64,000 nt of DNA from Lophium mytilinum (lineage: Eukaryota > Ascomycota > Dothideomycetes > Mytilinidiales > Mytilinidiaceae), in NCBI GenBank assembly GCA_010093605.1, contig MU004196.1, positions 212,255-276,254 of the forward strand, given 5' to 3'. This document shows positions 36,601 through 48,349 of the stretch, in pieces. The stretch's first letter is position 1, and the number at the start of each line of letters is the position of its first letter. Position numbers and translations under genes: made by a program. Under the pieces are notes generated by a model that was not told the origin of the DNA, did not search any database, and saw nothing but the letters and a program-made list of their open reading frames with translations.

Positions 36601-38429
36601 AGAAACGACCGCGGTCTCGCCAAGCGTACTATCAGCAACAAAATGGACTGGTCTCCTGGATCGAAAACTTGTGTTCACCAACAAGCACGATGGCCCAGCG
36701 TGGCCTTTGGGATGTGTGCAAATGGATGCTGGAGAACAACGCAGAACAGCGACCCTCTTCAAGCCTTCTAGTAAAGTATCTTCGTCAGCTTTGGCTTTCT
36801 CAGAATCTTGGGACCTGCCCAGATTGCATGAGCACCACTGTTCCATCGAAAATGGAGCCCATGCCCCCTACCCTGACCCCAGTATCTGACAGTCAACAAG
36901 TCTGGGCTGGCCCCATCCCAGCACAAACTTCCTTTCGACGTAGTCGTCCTCTGAATCCGAACGTCAACCCTCCGGCTAGTCCGCGGTCTTTCTACTATAC
37001 TCCACCAGCGACCCCGCCGCTGACGCCTTCGAAGGGAAGCTCGTCATACTCTAAATTTGAGTATAGTAAGATGACAGGAGATGCATCAATATTGCTATCA
37101 AAAGCCCACAATATCATAGAGCAGGAGAAAGAGTCTATTGATGCCGCCTCCACAGCAGATGCACAGCCGTACGATGCGCTTAAGCTCTACATGACGGTAC
37201 CTACCGCCTTCATTTCTCTCGTGCCATCGGATAGTGGACGGATACACCTCCAGGTCACCTTCATGGTTCTTCCAATCGTATTGATCTCTCAACCCCAAAA
37301 TGAAGCTAGCGAAGCAAGCGCACACCATCCATCCCGCAACGAAGGCTTCTCAAATTCATATCTTCCTCCACGAAAAGAGAGCTCCAAGATCGAAGCCCGC
37401 AAAGGAGGCGTGGTTCGGTTGATGGACAGGCAGACCTGCCATGTTTGTGGACGACTTTTTACGGCCCCGAGGTTGACGGATTGCCGAGAATGCGGCCATA
37501 TACGCTGCGAAGATTGTCCACGATTACGCCATGAGATTCATGAGAAGAAACTCCCCCTGGATCGAGATCCAGATCTGACTGAGATTGGCAGCCATCTCAG
37601 TCCACCAGCATACTCCATCACGGACTCTACTCCGCTTCTTGAGGACCAGTATGTGTTTGATAAAATTGTAGATCAGAACCAGGCGGTAGAGTACCCCAAA
37701 GAACATTTCCTGCAGGCCTCTCCTTCCACTTTTGATCTCCTTCGACCTCCGGTTCGAGACTGTAGGGACGAATGGTGGCGTCCTAAAACGCCATCGATAG
37801 ACTCTCCGGACCTGGATCCGCCACGTTTGATGTCAGAAGGGTCACTCTATTCTGCGATACAGCCAGCCCATAAGAGGATGAGACTCAACTACCATATACC
37901 TGGATCCGAAGCTAACTCAACATCACCTCTTAATTTCGACGGACGAAGACGTATCTCAGTACGGTCTCAGCAAACCGTCCATATCAGGCAAGCCGGGAGT
38001 CCAGCCGTCTTCTCTAGAATAAGGGCTTTCCGCAAAGCCGTCCCAGCAGTTGAAATTGCAGAACAGCCCTTCGAGCGTCTCCCACCTATGACCAAGTCGG
38101 CCTCCACGTCTACCAACGGCATTGATGCTGTTGCAAGGCTACCCATGCTCAAACATACTCAGTCAATATCTTACAGTCATACAGTGTCGCCGAACAGACG
38201 ACGGAGGCTTTTCGGCCAGCTTTTGCCCTCGACTTCGCATGACGCGGTACATTGTCCGCCCATCCTCCATCCTCAACTTGATGTCGGGCCCTCAATCGCG
38301 GTGTCTGGGGGTGCATTGAGCATCAAATCGACTGGAAGTAAGGAATTTGGGTCTTTCGGCCGGCGCGCGAAGAGGACGATGGTCAAGTTCTGGGCTGGGG
38401 GGAAGGGGTCGAAAGACATATATGAGTGA
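33685..38429 (+). CDS. Homeodomain-like / C2H2 zinc finger / protein kinase fusion
   Basis: Three exons, 33685..33939, 34129..35804 and 35861..38429, sum to exactly 1500 codons (1499 aa). Residues 265-315 resemble a homeodomain (FPSSEKIEALSTLMDLPPQA then IDFWIRTHL). C2H2 fingers at about 388-500 show CTADC...HEETH, CEIC...HIKNDH and CGFC...HILAH. An acidic, Gln/Gly-rich linker follows. A complete kinase domain spans about 675-958: GKGTYGSV, ARK lysine, HADIKPQN, DFG, YAAPE and DVFSLGCVVFEML. A Cys-rich finger at about 1170-1200 (CHVCGRLF, CRECGHIRCEDC) and a Ser-rich tail follow. The HD-C2H2 part and the kinase are joined by a 56-nt intron (GTAAGT...TATAG); the kinase frame has no start of its own upstream, supporting one gene. 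The role is unknown; a DNA-binding kinase is inferred. Confidence 0.8.
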
Positions 38430-39843
38430 TGCTTTCCTGTAATCTTTGATTTTCATCTTCGCTTTTGATTTAGTTTTCTTTTGGCATCTTTTGTATAACG
38501 CCTTTTATTCAAGGAAATTTCTCAGGTCACATACTTAGGCCATCTCGTTTCGATGTTCAGTGTTTGTACTCTGCTGTACGGATAACGTCGGGGGTGGTCT
38601 GAGTAGAGGTGGCGCTAAGTCTACTGGTGGGACTAGCGTCTCAACCCTCGCACTCTATATCGACGACGAGAACGTCTTTCAATATCAGTTCCTTAACGTG
38701 CATCATGGACGGAAGACCTTTACATTGATCTATATGTGAATTTTCCTTTGACTGACTTATTCGCGTCACTACAGTAGAGCTAATAGCTTTTTGAGTATTT
38801 TCTCCGAACCACAATGAGTTCCCGCCAACTTCTACCATATGAAAAGAAATCAAAATGGAAATCAGATTTATCATTACAATCCGTTCACGCTCTAGACCAT
38901 TATAGAGCGTACTTATTTCCTACCACTCTCAACACAGTCGAGCTAGTTATTGTCCGCAAATCCTCCTCATTTGGGTCATTTCCTTCAAATTAGCCTCTAA
39001 CAGTTTGTTGAAAGAGGATGACGAAAGGCTAACGTTCCGGAAACTAGACGTTAGGCGTTTCTATTTGCCCATAAGCTTACAAGAACAATTCACGAAACAT
39101 GTCACATGTTAACGAGCGATTGACGTAACAACGATACGAGCCCGAGAGCTCAACACCTCTGTGAGTGTGTTTCAAAATCCTCCACGACCACATTTGACAC
39201 GATCATATCAAGATTTGATGATATAGTCGCTAGTCTATCTTGAGTGTTCAGTCGAACACTCGAAAGCCTACCACTACTCACGAACCCGTGAACGACAATT
39301 CTTGGCCTACCTAATCCGAACTGGAGATTGTGCTTACACCCGAATCCGGCGGTCCCTGTCTCGAAAGTGCTTGCTGGTACGGTCCGGTGAAACACCTGCG
39401 ATCCTATTTTTCTTTTTGAGATACCAAGGTCTGAGTATCTCGTTCTACACTACTGGCAATCCCAGGATGGATCCTCTCTACAAAATCTGCTTCCTACAAA
39501 TTCTCAATCGCACTTCCAGCTAACAAACAGCATTCCCGTTCATTACAGCTCGAAGTCAATTATCAGATCACACAACCCTCCGTCAGGATATGAATCTCCC
39601 TTATGTCTATCAGTCACAATGAAGGTCTATAACATGGCCCAAAACATCAGTAAAAGTAGATCATATTGTTAAGATTGAGCGAACGCGAGACCTAAGAGAC
39701 GAAGCCAAATGCGCAACAACTATAAACTAGCAAGACAGAACAACGAACAGCAAACAATCAACGCGAGTACGAGAACGAATATAACGATCCATGTTGATAC
39801 AACAATTCAGGCTGCAGGTAATTCGGAGGACGGGAGAACCGAT
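38430..39843. other. Intergenic region between convergent genes
   Basis: About 1.4 kb, moderately AT-rich, with only short frames broken by stops. No repeat or RNA gene was seen. Confidence 0.45.
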
Positions 39844-40649
39844 CTAAGCCACCCCAAGAGTATGCTTGACACGCCTGACCCTGTTCTCTTGGTTGGTCCG
39901 AGCGTATGTAGTGACGAAATGCTGTCGGTGTGCCTGGTTGAGCTGCGCTCTGATGGCATAGATCTGCTCAGCATAACGCAAGATTAGGAAGACAAGATCG
40001 TTGTAATCATTGATTGCTCCTCGCGCGAAGAATGCACCCAGCTTGCTGATCATTGTGTTGAGGATGTCCAGAACAAGATATTGTTTTGGTCCCACGGAAG
40101 TGGTCACTGACACAGTCTCCGAAGCAGTCTGAGGGTTGTCGGGGGCGCCAAGAGAGCCTATGGAGGGACAGAGTTAGCGAGAGTCTTCGCATTCTTGAAG
40201 ACTTGTGTTATTCACCTCGAAGGATCAAGTCCACCATCACCCAGAGTTCAGGTATGCCTGGAGTAAGTTGTCCGCCCACTTTGACAAAGACTCTCATAAC
40301 ACCAGACGTGGGGCCAGCCGGGCGACGGATTCTATCACTCCAATTAGAGATTGGCCAGCTGCAAATGTGTATGTATTTCTCTCACCGGGGCTGGGCCGAG
40401 AGGACTTCGATAAGGCGTTGCATGGTGCATCCAAGGGCGATATCGACGTCTCGCGTATCACGAGTACTTCCTCGAAGTTTTAGTGCGAAACCACCCATGA
40501 TGGCAAATGCAATGTTGTTCGCCTGGAACACCCGGGTCATAGTCTGCTGCCGCGATCAAGTGACCGGCTTGAGCACCATGAGCTGCTTGTACCAAAGCAG
40601 GCATGTGCTCGTAGGTATACGTCCCCGGTTGCAAATTTGGCTGAGCCAT
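39844..40649 (-). CDS. Nucleotidyltransferase-fold protein
   Basis: Four exons (reverse): 40593..40649, 40386..40546, 40216..40331 and 39844..40157, giving 215 aa. The core reads IAFAIMGGFALKLRGS then TRDTRDVDIAL: the GG...RG...R.T.D.D pattern of DNA-polymerase-beta-like (MNT/AbiEii-type) nucleotidyltransferases, in which the two Asp bind metal. A C-terminal helical part follows (LVLDILNTMISKLGAFFAR). Exon 1 is the least certain: its donor GTACAAG is unusual, and translation may instead begin at the ATG at 40540 (MTRVFQANN). The substrate is unknown. A second, more divergent member lies 3 kb away on the same strand. Confidence 0.72.
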
Positions 40650-42074
40650 CTTCGAGGTAAAGTCAACAGATAGTAAGAGTGCGTTGAGCGGTGGGAATTG
40701 CAGTATACAAGAGAATAAAGTGAGAGGTGCTGGGAATGTTGAGGTGCGCTTTGATACAGTCAGAAGAACGACATTTACTTCGATATATATGCATTTTTGC
40801 CATAGGCGAAGACCATATTTAGAACTTCAAAGCGCGCGCGAACTCAGCTCATCGATCATTGCGGCGGAGGCTGTTTCAACTTCAAAACAGGAGATTGCAT
40901 ATGAGGATAGTTTTGATCAGGAAGCGCCGGCCAGGGCCAGAAAGATGGCAAAAGGGGAAAGGTCCCACCGCAGCTTTCCTCCCTTGCGAGTCTGTGTGGG
41001 GCTGGTAAGTTTCGAAAAGTTCTTGGGCTCTAGAGAGAGAGTTTATAACTTATTCTGGCTAATCGGTATCTTTCGATAGATATGGAAGGGGTGGGTAGAG
41101 CTTGGTCGGTACTGGTGGAGTTGGCAGACCGAGTGTAAAATATACGATACACAACGTAATTTGAAAGATCAATACCATGGTATTGCGATGTAAATATCGC
41201 TCCCCGTCATGCCCCCTGTAGACAAAACCTCTGAGACGTAGTTCAGCTCATCAGTGTGGGTTGCGGCGAGATGTGGCGGCAACAGCGGGTGACAGTGTCA
41301 ACAGTAGCACCTGTCGTCATGCTTGTTATGTAACCACGGTGCAACGTAGTCGAATCGTTTGAGACTCAATCACTCTTTCGTTGGTGATAGCTTTGGTCAG
41401 TGGGGGCGTCTGCGCGGCACAGTGGCGGCTACAAGTGCATCTGATTCGAAATCTCTTCGAAGCGCTGGTTCCACAGCCATATTACTTGTTTGGATATAGA
41501 ACTTACTTCAGTAGGCGCACATAACAGGGGGCTAGTCTGATCGGGGCACAGCAACGTCGAATCATATGCCATCCCTGGGCGAAGAGGCGATGTTGACTCC
41601 CAGCGCGGCACAGCAGCGGTTACTGACGCTGCCATGGGCTGACCCACTTCGCGAAAAATGCTTAGCTAGCGAAGCTTGTTCAAGCCTAGCAACAAATATC
41701 GAGTAGGAGATACTGAGATGCATTCTTATTTTTGGGTTAACAGGTGAATCCAGGCGCATAGCAAAACATCGAACCCTCCTCGTCTGCCTTGGGTATGTTT
41801 GAGATCAGAGACGGAACTTGAAAGAAACTATGGTCTAAAAATAAGTGGATTAGGGTCAAACCTACGCTCGTTATATGTTACAGTGGCGAAATCTTCACAT
41901 AAAATCAAGGTCGAATTTGTTGAGGCGTCCTTAAGTCCGCAAAGCTCGAGTACTGTACTCTTCATTTTCGGTACATCAATTGTTTATCGTTTGCTTGTTT
42001 TTGGCCTGTTTCATCTTGAACACCTCGTTACTTCTTACTTCAATTCTGGGTAACCGGCCGTCAACTGGTTCAAC
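40650..42074. other. Intergenic region between divergent genes
   Basis: About 1.4 kb with no supported gene. Two similar segments, GCGCGGCACAG at 41413 and again at 41598, are followed by related sequence, suggesting a small decayed duplication. Otherwise nothing was seen. Confidence 0.4.
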
Positions 42075-42952
42075 ATGGTCAATATTCCCGGAATAGGGGT
42101 GACGATTCTGACGTATCTCCTGACCATCCCACTCCTTCTCTTTTACAGTAAGCTCCCTTCTCTTTATTGTGTAGCAGAAAACTGATATGGCCGGCTGTAG
42201 GTCTTCTCCTTGCTGGATGTGTCTCCACTTCCCCAGGGATTCCAAACCTCCATCTAGTCGAGCTCCGAATAAACGAGCAGTTCCGAGTTCGTGAGGGATA
42301 CTATGGTGAGCGCAGGAGTCCTCGTCGCAAGATCAATCAGCTGACGTTCTTAGGACTATGCGTGTTCGGTTCGGGGGGACCGATCTGCGTCTCGACAGGA
42401 TTCTCTTCGAAAGCTGCCATCATCGATAAGCTCAGAAAGGCCTCTCAAACGCAAATATCCGAGGCAGCTGTTGATGAGTCTATAAAGCTCCAAACCGGTG
42501 CTTTCATCAATGTTCTCTCAATTGGCACCGTCTTATTCTTATTCAGCCTTCTACTCGATTTGCTCCGCATCCACAGTACCAAACGAGTTCGCAAAGGAGC
42601 TGTTACCTCATCTACGACGCGCCGCCAAAACTTCTATAGACAGGTATCCTTGACCCTTGCCTGGGGAGCGTCAGCCTTCACCCTAGCTGCGGCGGTTGCC
42701 AATACTCAAACTGGGCATGCGGCGGAGATAATTTCGAACGGCAAAATAACTTTAGGGCAGGCTTCCGTCGCACTGCACTGGGTTACTTGGGCAATATCAT
42801 TGATCTTCTGCTACGGGTGGACAATGTTGCTTCGAACACGTAGCGGGGCAGCTAAAGATCCTTCGGCGTCCGGTTCCGGTTCCGGCACCGGCTCTGATGA
42901 CTTCACTCCGATGGGTTCGGGCCAGGCTGCTGGAGGGGTTGTTACCCTATAA
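42075..42952 (+). CDS. Four-pass membrane protein, SUR7/PalI/Fig1-like
   Basis: Three exons, 42075..42147, 42201..42305 and 42354..42952, giving 258 aa. Layout: an N-terminal hydrophobic helix (TYLLTIPLLLFYSLLLAGC), an extracellular loop with LHLVELRINEQF, YYGLCVF and further Cys, then three more hydrophobic helices (INVLSIGTVLFLFSLLLDLL; LAWGASAFTLAAAVA; LHWVTWAISLIFCYGW) and a Ser/Gly-rich cytosolic tail. The first-loop G-C pattern and topology match the SUR7/PalI and Fig1 families of fungal plasma-membrane proteins. Intron 2 (48 nt) would also read through without a stop, but splicing restores GYYGLCVF, the expected family motif. Function cannot be narrowed further. Confidence 0.7.
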
Positions 42953-43317
42953 TCCGATGCTATGGGTCCCTCGAAGAGAAGACGGTAGAAGTGAAAAGGG
43001 TGGATTCGTGCACTATGTTCTGGGATGGGTGTGCTATATTTGATGCGCCCAGTATGTTTTTGCGTTGAGCTGTCATGTATTTCTTTGAACTTTCTTGTTG
43101 GGAGTAATTAGGTTCTGTATCGCTTGCCATGAATATCATCGTTTATCCGCAATCAGTCATGTCACATGGGTTTGGAGAGGCTTATGTATAGGCCCGGGTT
43201 ACAGCAAATCTGCTATGTTAGCATGGAAGAGATCGTTTGGGACTAGACGTGATGCAGTACGCACCCCTAGAGAATCGTTATATTCTTGGTATCAACGAAT
43301 AACCTACTTTGTCCAAT
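42953..43317. other. Intergenic, convergent 3' ends
   Basis: A 365-bp segment holding the two facing 3' UTRs. No other feature was seen. Confidence 0.5.
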
Positions 43318-44236
43318 TCATGCCTCATCTCTGTCTCTCAGTCTTGGGTCACCGTCACCTCGGACGCGGAACCGAGTAGCAAAAACCTCCTTTGGGCATT
43401 CCATACCAATGCGACTGTCTTTCCCTTGAACAACATTGTGCCAGGTGTCCTTCAGACTCATAGGAGTCGTACTAAGCTCAAGGAGGCACGAGTCTTGGGT
43501 CGCTGGAACAGAAGATCGAATCTTTTCATTCTTCTGCTCGGCCCATACTACATCATTCTCGCTGTCGAGCTTAAGATGCTGCAAGCCCCATTCATACGTC
43601 AAATCCATTCCATCGACGAGGTCAGTGAGCGTAACTATGTCGTTCCTATCAAGAAGACTCTGCGTAAACGTTTCGAGCGTCGGGTACGGAAGGCCCATGC
43701 GACTTCGTTCGATATTAGAGGCGCTGCAATCGAGGTGGGAATCTTCCGAGGGAGTTATGATGATATAGAGTGATTTGCCCTTGACTTTGAATCGCGGAAA
43801 CGTATGAAGTAGCGACCAGGGCTGGACAGGGCCAGGCTGGTAGGTTACATAGATGTCCTCGGAGTTCAAAAGTGCGGCGGCTTCATTGACCATATCTGTA
43901 GGCACACATATTTCCCAGTCCTAGTAAAGAAAGTCAGTAATGTGTCAACAAGAAAAATAGCATACTCGGTAAGCGTATCGATTTTTGGCTTACATTCCGG
44001 ACTCTCCAGGCGCCAAAGTATATGAGGGCTGAGATCCCTACCATACAGCAGGGAAGACCAGCTTTTTCAAACAACCGGGTTACTTCCAAGATCTCCAATG
44101 TCCCAGCGCCTCCGCAACTTGCCACTTCATCATCAGGGTTTGCTCCAAAGAAAACAGGATCATCGAGCTGGATGGACTGTTGTGCAACGGACGCAGCTGC
44201 ATGAACTTCCTGTTCGTTTACCGTGCTATGGTCCAT
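43318..44236 (-). CDS. Divergent nucleotidyltransferase-like protein
   Basis: Two exons (reverse): 43994..44236 and 43318..43920, giving 281 aa. After an acidic N-terminus, a helix-strand unit LEILEVTRLFEKAGLPCCMV is followed by GISALIYFGAWRVRNDWEIC. This aligns by pattern with the G(G)xxLxxxG..R.T.D.D block of nucleotidyltransferases, but the second Gly is Ile and the metal site reads DWE. It may be weakly active or a pseudoenzyme. Similar proteins are abundant and uncharacterised in Pezizomycotina. It lies between a membrane protein gene and SKI8; its better-conserved relative is 3 kb away. Confidence 0.65.
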
Positions 44237-44508
44237 GGCGTATTTAATGTGCTATCTACAGGCTGGAAGTATTCAAGACGTGAAGAGGGAAGAAGAGGGT
44301 CAAGGAAGGACTGTGCCGCAACTGGACAGGATCTACCGACCAAGTACCATCCCACCCCCAGCTACTAACCGCAGCGCTATCATCAAAGCCCAAGGGCTTA
44401 CCTCGTATCTCATTCTCATCGTCATTGAAATCACCCCTTCTCATCCCGGACACATCGCCGTTTGGATCGTCCATTTCATCTCGCATCATCTGCACACTGG
44501 ACCGCTTT

Positions 44509-45994
44509 TCATCCACCAGCCGCCTCCCGATAGAACGCCACACTCCCATCTCCCCCCGCCAACGCAAACAGCTCGCTCCGCCCAGTCTTGGGCAGCCACT
44601 TCACCGCCCACAGCGCCTGGTCGCCGTGCGAGTGCGTGGCGACGCAGGTGCGGGATTCGAGGGACCAGACTTTGGCTTTGCTGTCGTGGGAGCTGTCGCA
44701 ACCCATCAGCATCAATTGAATACATAAATATCAAAGATCGTTAACCGCTCCACAAAAGTACTTGAGGAGGATAACGTTGATGTGAACGAGGGAGGGAAAA
44801 GGGAGGAAGGACAGTCAACATACCCACTAAGCAACCACTCCCCCGTCGCGCTCCAATCTAGGTTCAGCACCCACCCGGCGTGGCCGGATAGATTGGCAAC
44901 TTGCTCGCCGGAGCTCACGTCGTAGAGGGCGATGATGCGGGTGTCGCCAGCGGCGGCGAGGAGCTTGCTTGCGGGCGAGAAGGAGAGGGTGCGGATTGGT
45001 TTTGTGAGGCCTGTGGATGTTAGAATGGTTGGAGGGTGTAATTGAGAAGGAGGAGGGGTGGATTTACCGGCTAGCGAATGCAGCATACGTCCCGTGTCAT
45101 TGTTGAAGACGTAGACGCTGCCGTTCTCGTGGCCGGAGGCTGTGAAATGGCCGTCTGCAGACTGTGGCGAAGTGTCGATTAGCACACTTTTCTGGGAACA
45201 CGAAATTGGTGTGCAATTTGATAGGGAAGATGATGGGGATCATGGGCTTGCGACGTACTAGATCTACACACATCCCGAAGCTGCCCTTGGTCTCGTACTC
45301 GCGGATCTTAGGCATGGAAGCCTGGCCTAGATCCCACACATTGATGCGGCCGTCATAGGTGGTGCTGGCGAGGTAGGAGCCGTCGGCTGAGAGAGCAATA
45401 GCCCATATCTCACCGGCTTTGTTTGAGTCTGACTTCTGTTAGCAATCCGAAAGGGGTATGATATCGGTCCTTGAGATTGAGAGAAAACAGACGAATATGA
45501 ATCGACAAGAAAATAGATAGAGATAGATTTAATGAGAGCTTGAGGATTGCAGAGAAAAGAAGCGGTGATTCAAAGCCTTTTTCGTTACCTTTTATAAGCC
45601 CAACCTCTCCCCACACCCCCGCCTCATCCTCCCTCCACACCTTGACTGTTCCCTCAAATCCTGCACTCGCCGCTACCTTCCCATCTTTACTTGTGACTAG
45701 GTGGTGCACACCCAATTTATGCGCATTTTCTATGCTCTGCGTGAGGGGGAAATCGGGAGCTGTGGTGTCGAATATGCGGATTGTGGAGGAGCCGGAGGCG
45801 GAGAGGAGCGTCGTGGGTGTAGCTGCCAGGGCGAAGATGTCGGTTGGATGTGCTAAAAATAAATTAATCGTTGATCGTAGGGTAGAGGGACGGAAGAGGT
45901 ACCCTTGTCGGCCGTGTGCAGGGTGAGGAATTGTTTCGACTACGGCGCTGTTAGAAGAGTGTGGGGTATTTCGAGAGTGTACAAAGCTTGCCAT
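44509..45994 (-). CDS. SKI8: Ski complex WD40 subunit Ski8
   Basis: WD40 propeller subunit of the Ski complex, which feeds mRNA to the cytoplasmic exosome and also acts in meiotic recombination in fungi. Seven exons (reverse): 45992..45994, 45903..45939, 45589..45852, 45259..45428, 45068..45161, 44824..45010 and 44509..44692, giving 312 aa, the usual size. The first coding exon is only the ATG, followed by a GC-AG intron (GCAAGC, branch TCTAAC). Splicing yields MSKQFLTLHTADKAHPTDIF, which matches the yeast start MSK...KAH..DIF. The repeats have WD-like ends: IRIFDT, VKVWRED, INVWDLG, VYVFNN, IALYDV and AKVWSLE. Without that splice an alternative N-terminus lacking the match would be read. Confidence 0.9.
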
Positions 45995-46371
45995 TGTCGC
46001 AGCAGAGTCAATCGAGTACTTAGATTACCGGTGTACCTCTTGCATGGTACCTCAGACTCAGGACTGCGGTTGTGGCGTTATAGATGGTGGTATGGGGGGA
46101 GCTGGTGGGGTTTGAGTACGAGGTCGAGCTTCGAGGTGCAAAGCCCTATGACGCGTCTCATAATAATTTATAGATCACTGCAACACTCGGGACGGCACAT
46201 TGAATGATGTCACATGGATCGACTGTATCGGTGAATTTCATACATAGTGGCTTCACGCGTATCCCTCCGTTTCGACTCTAATGTCACAAGTTTGTGCAAT
46301 ATGGTGTCAAAAAAAGTACCCAAACTCCCGCAATGCGCTTGCAATATGCTTGAACCCTCCAATCCCAGTGC
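45995..46371. other. Intergenic, SKI8 promoter side
   Basis: A 377-bp segment between the SKI8 start and the stop of the mitochondrial L32 gene, which are in tandem on the reverse strand. No feature was recognised. Confidence 0.45.
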
Positions 46372-46866
46372 TTATGATGGCTGACCCCCGTCCGTAGGTT
46401 TATCACTCTTCATTGCCGCAGCTGTATCCGTGTCTCCGCGCAGTTTCCTCTTGAAATATTGCTTGATCGCTGTACAACATTAGCAAGACCGCACCGTATT
46501 GCTTGCTAAATCGCAGAACGTACATTCCACGCAGTATGGACATAGATGGTTCGCCATCTTGATATTTCCACACCCCGAACACCTATTCAATGCTGTGACA
46601 TCCTTCAATCCTTTGCCTGCCATGAACCGATGCCTCTTCTTCATATGTGATGTCTTCTTCTTCGGCACAGCGCGGAGGACTGATTCCCATATATCGCCGA
46701 GTAATGATGGGATAGATGCGATCGATGACAGAGAAATCGGTATGCGGAGTGATTCGAAGAGTGGCTGTTGTAGTCGGCGGAGAAGCGGCATAGCGATTGG
46801 GTGTATGGGGGCATTGGCGGCGGGAAAGAGGGCGTTGAGCAGCGGCGGGAGCTGGCGGAGCGCCAT
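46372..46866 (-). CDS. MRPL32: Mitochondrial ribosomal protein bL32m
   Basis: Two exons (reverse): 46524..46866 and 46372..46469, giving 146 aa. The N-terminal 65-70 residues are a processed presequence type (hydrophobic/basic). The mature part begins AVPKKKTSHMKKRHR, then LKDVTALNRCSGCGNIKMANHLCPYC: the L32 zinc site with two CxxC pairs, followed by a basic tail (IKQYFKRKL). This is the family signature. The mature part acts in the large mitochondrial ribosomal subunit; in yeast, processing of L32 by the m-AAA protease controls ribosome assembly. It is divergent from the septin gene. Confidence 0.93.
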
Positions 46867-47179
46867 TATGGGTGTCAGAGTATGGACGGCGATGGAGATG
46901 CAGCAGCGGAGTGAATTGACGGAGGTTTGATGTCTGGTGGTTGCTGTATGGAAAGAATTAAGAAACGGCGCTTTCCGTGTTGGGCCTAGAGGTGCATCGC
47001 TTCCTTCTCCCCCTTTCCGCAGGACATGGGCCACATCTGTGCTCAGAAAGACCCTTAGACCACCACGACAACTTTCTCAACACCGCACTCCGACCCAGCA
47101 ACCCGTCCCCGTATCTCGAAACTCCCCCTTCTACACCTTCTCGTCGTCTCTCGCTGCCTAGAGGCATTAGTCGCCCGCA
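46867..47179. promoter_or_regulatory. Divergent promoter, bL32m and CDC10
   Basis: A 313-bp segment shared by two divergent housekeeping genes. CT-rich stretches run just upstream of the septin start. The promoter role is inferred from the arrangement. Confidence 0.5.
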
Positions 47180-48349
47180 ATGGCCGCCACCGCCAACTCC
47201 GTCTACCCCAAGAGCTATGTCGGCTTCGACAGCATCACCTCGCAGATCGAGAAGAAGCTCGTCAAGCGCGGCTTCCAATTCAACATCATCTGCGTCGGTA
47301 CGTGTCATGAGGATAGCACTACTACAATCTCGCGTCTAACACCTCGCAGGCCAGACCGGACTCGGCAAATCCACCCTCATCAACACCATCTTCGCCTCAC
47401 ACCTGATGGACAGCAAGGGCCGCCTGTCACCCGAGGAACCCATCCGCAGCACCACCGAGATCCAAGCTGTGTCGCACATTATCGAGGAGAACGGCGTGCG
47501 ACTACGCCTCAACATTGTCGACACCCCCGGCTACGGTGACCTGATCAACAATGAGCGCTGCTGGGACCCCATTGTCAAGTACATCAAGGACCAGCACAGC
47601 GCGTACCTGCGCAAGGAGCTGACTGCCCAGCGTGAGCGCTACCTCCAAGACACCCGCATTCACTGCTGCTTGTTCTTCATCCAGCCCTCCGGCCACGCCC
47701 TGAAGCCCATTGACATTGTTGTCCTGAAAAAGCTATCTGAGTTTGTCAATGTGGTCCCTGTGATTGCGAAGAGTGATTCTTTGACTCTAGAGGAGCGTGC
47801 CGCATTCAAGGAGAGGATAAAGGAGGAGTTTGCTTTCCACAACCTGAGGATGTACCCGTATGACAACGAGGAGCACGACCAGGAGGAGGTCGCGTTGAAC
47901 GCGTCCATCAAGGTAGCTCTAGCTATTAAGGCGGCCAAGTGGAACAATTGCTAATAAGAGTATAGAACATTCTCCCATTCGCCGTCGTTGGCTCCGAGAA
48001 GACCATTGTCGTTGCAGGCAAGCAGGTTCGCGGCCGCCAGAACCGTTGGGGCGTGATAAATGGTACACTTTGGATATACTTGACCGTTCGAACATGCAGC
48101 TAATACTTCCTAGTTGAGGACGAGAACCACTGTGAATTCGTCTACCTTCGCAACTTCCTCACCCGTACCCATCTGCAAGATCTCATCGAAACTACCTCGC
48201 AGATCCACTACGAGTCCTTCCGCGCCAAGCAGCTGCTTGCTCTCAAGGAAAGCTCCGCTGTCGGTGGCCACGGCTCGCGACCCATCTCCCCCAGCGCCGA
48301 CCGGGAACTCAGCCGGAACAGCCAGCGTATGACGATGAATGGATACTAA
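47180..48349 (+). CDS. CDC10: Septin Cdc10 (AspD type)
   Basis: GTP-binding septin that forms filaments at septa and necks. Four exons, 47180..47297, 47350..47912, 47966..48062 and 48114..48349, giving 337 aa. Motifs: YVGFDSITSQIEKKLVKRGF, the P-loop GQTGLGKST (joined across intron 1), DTPGYGD (G3), AKSD (G4), septin-unique YIKDQHSAYLRKELTAQRER, GSEKTIVVAGKQVRGRQNRW and FVYLRNFLTRTHLQDLIETT. The C-terminus is short with no long coiled coil, as in Cdc10 and unlike Cdc3/11/12. All phases agree. A ready GTP-binding site is present, so it should be functional. Confidence 0.96.

Noticed and set aside
35778-38429. Kinase as a gene separate from the homeodomain/C2H2 gene
   Set aside because: No ATG lies in the kinase frame before the glycine loop, apart from codons inside the intron, and splicing joins the two parts in phase.
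45410-45994. SKI8 first exon read straight through
   Set aside because: The readthrough N-terminus has no family match, whereas the GC-AG spliced form matches the known Ski8 start.
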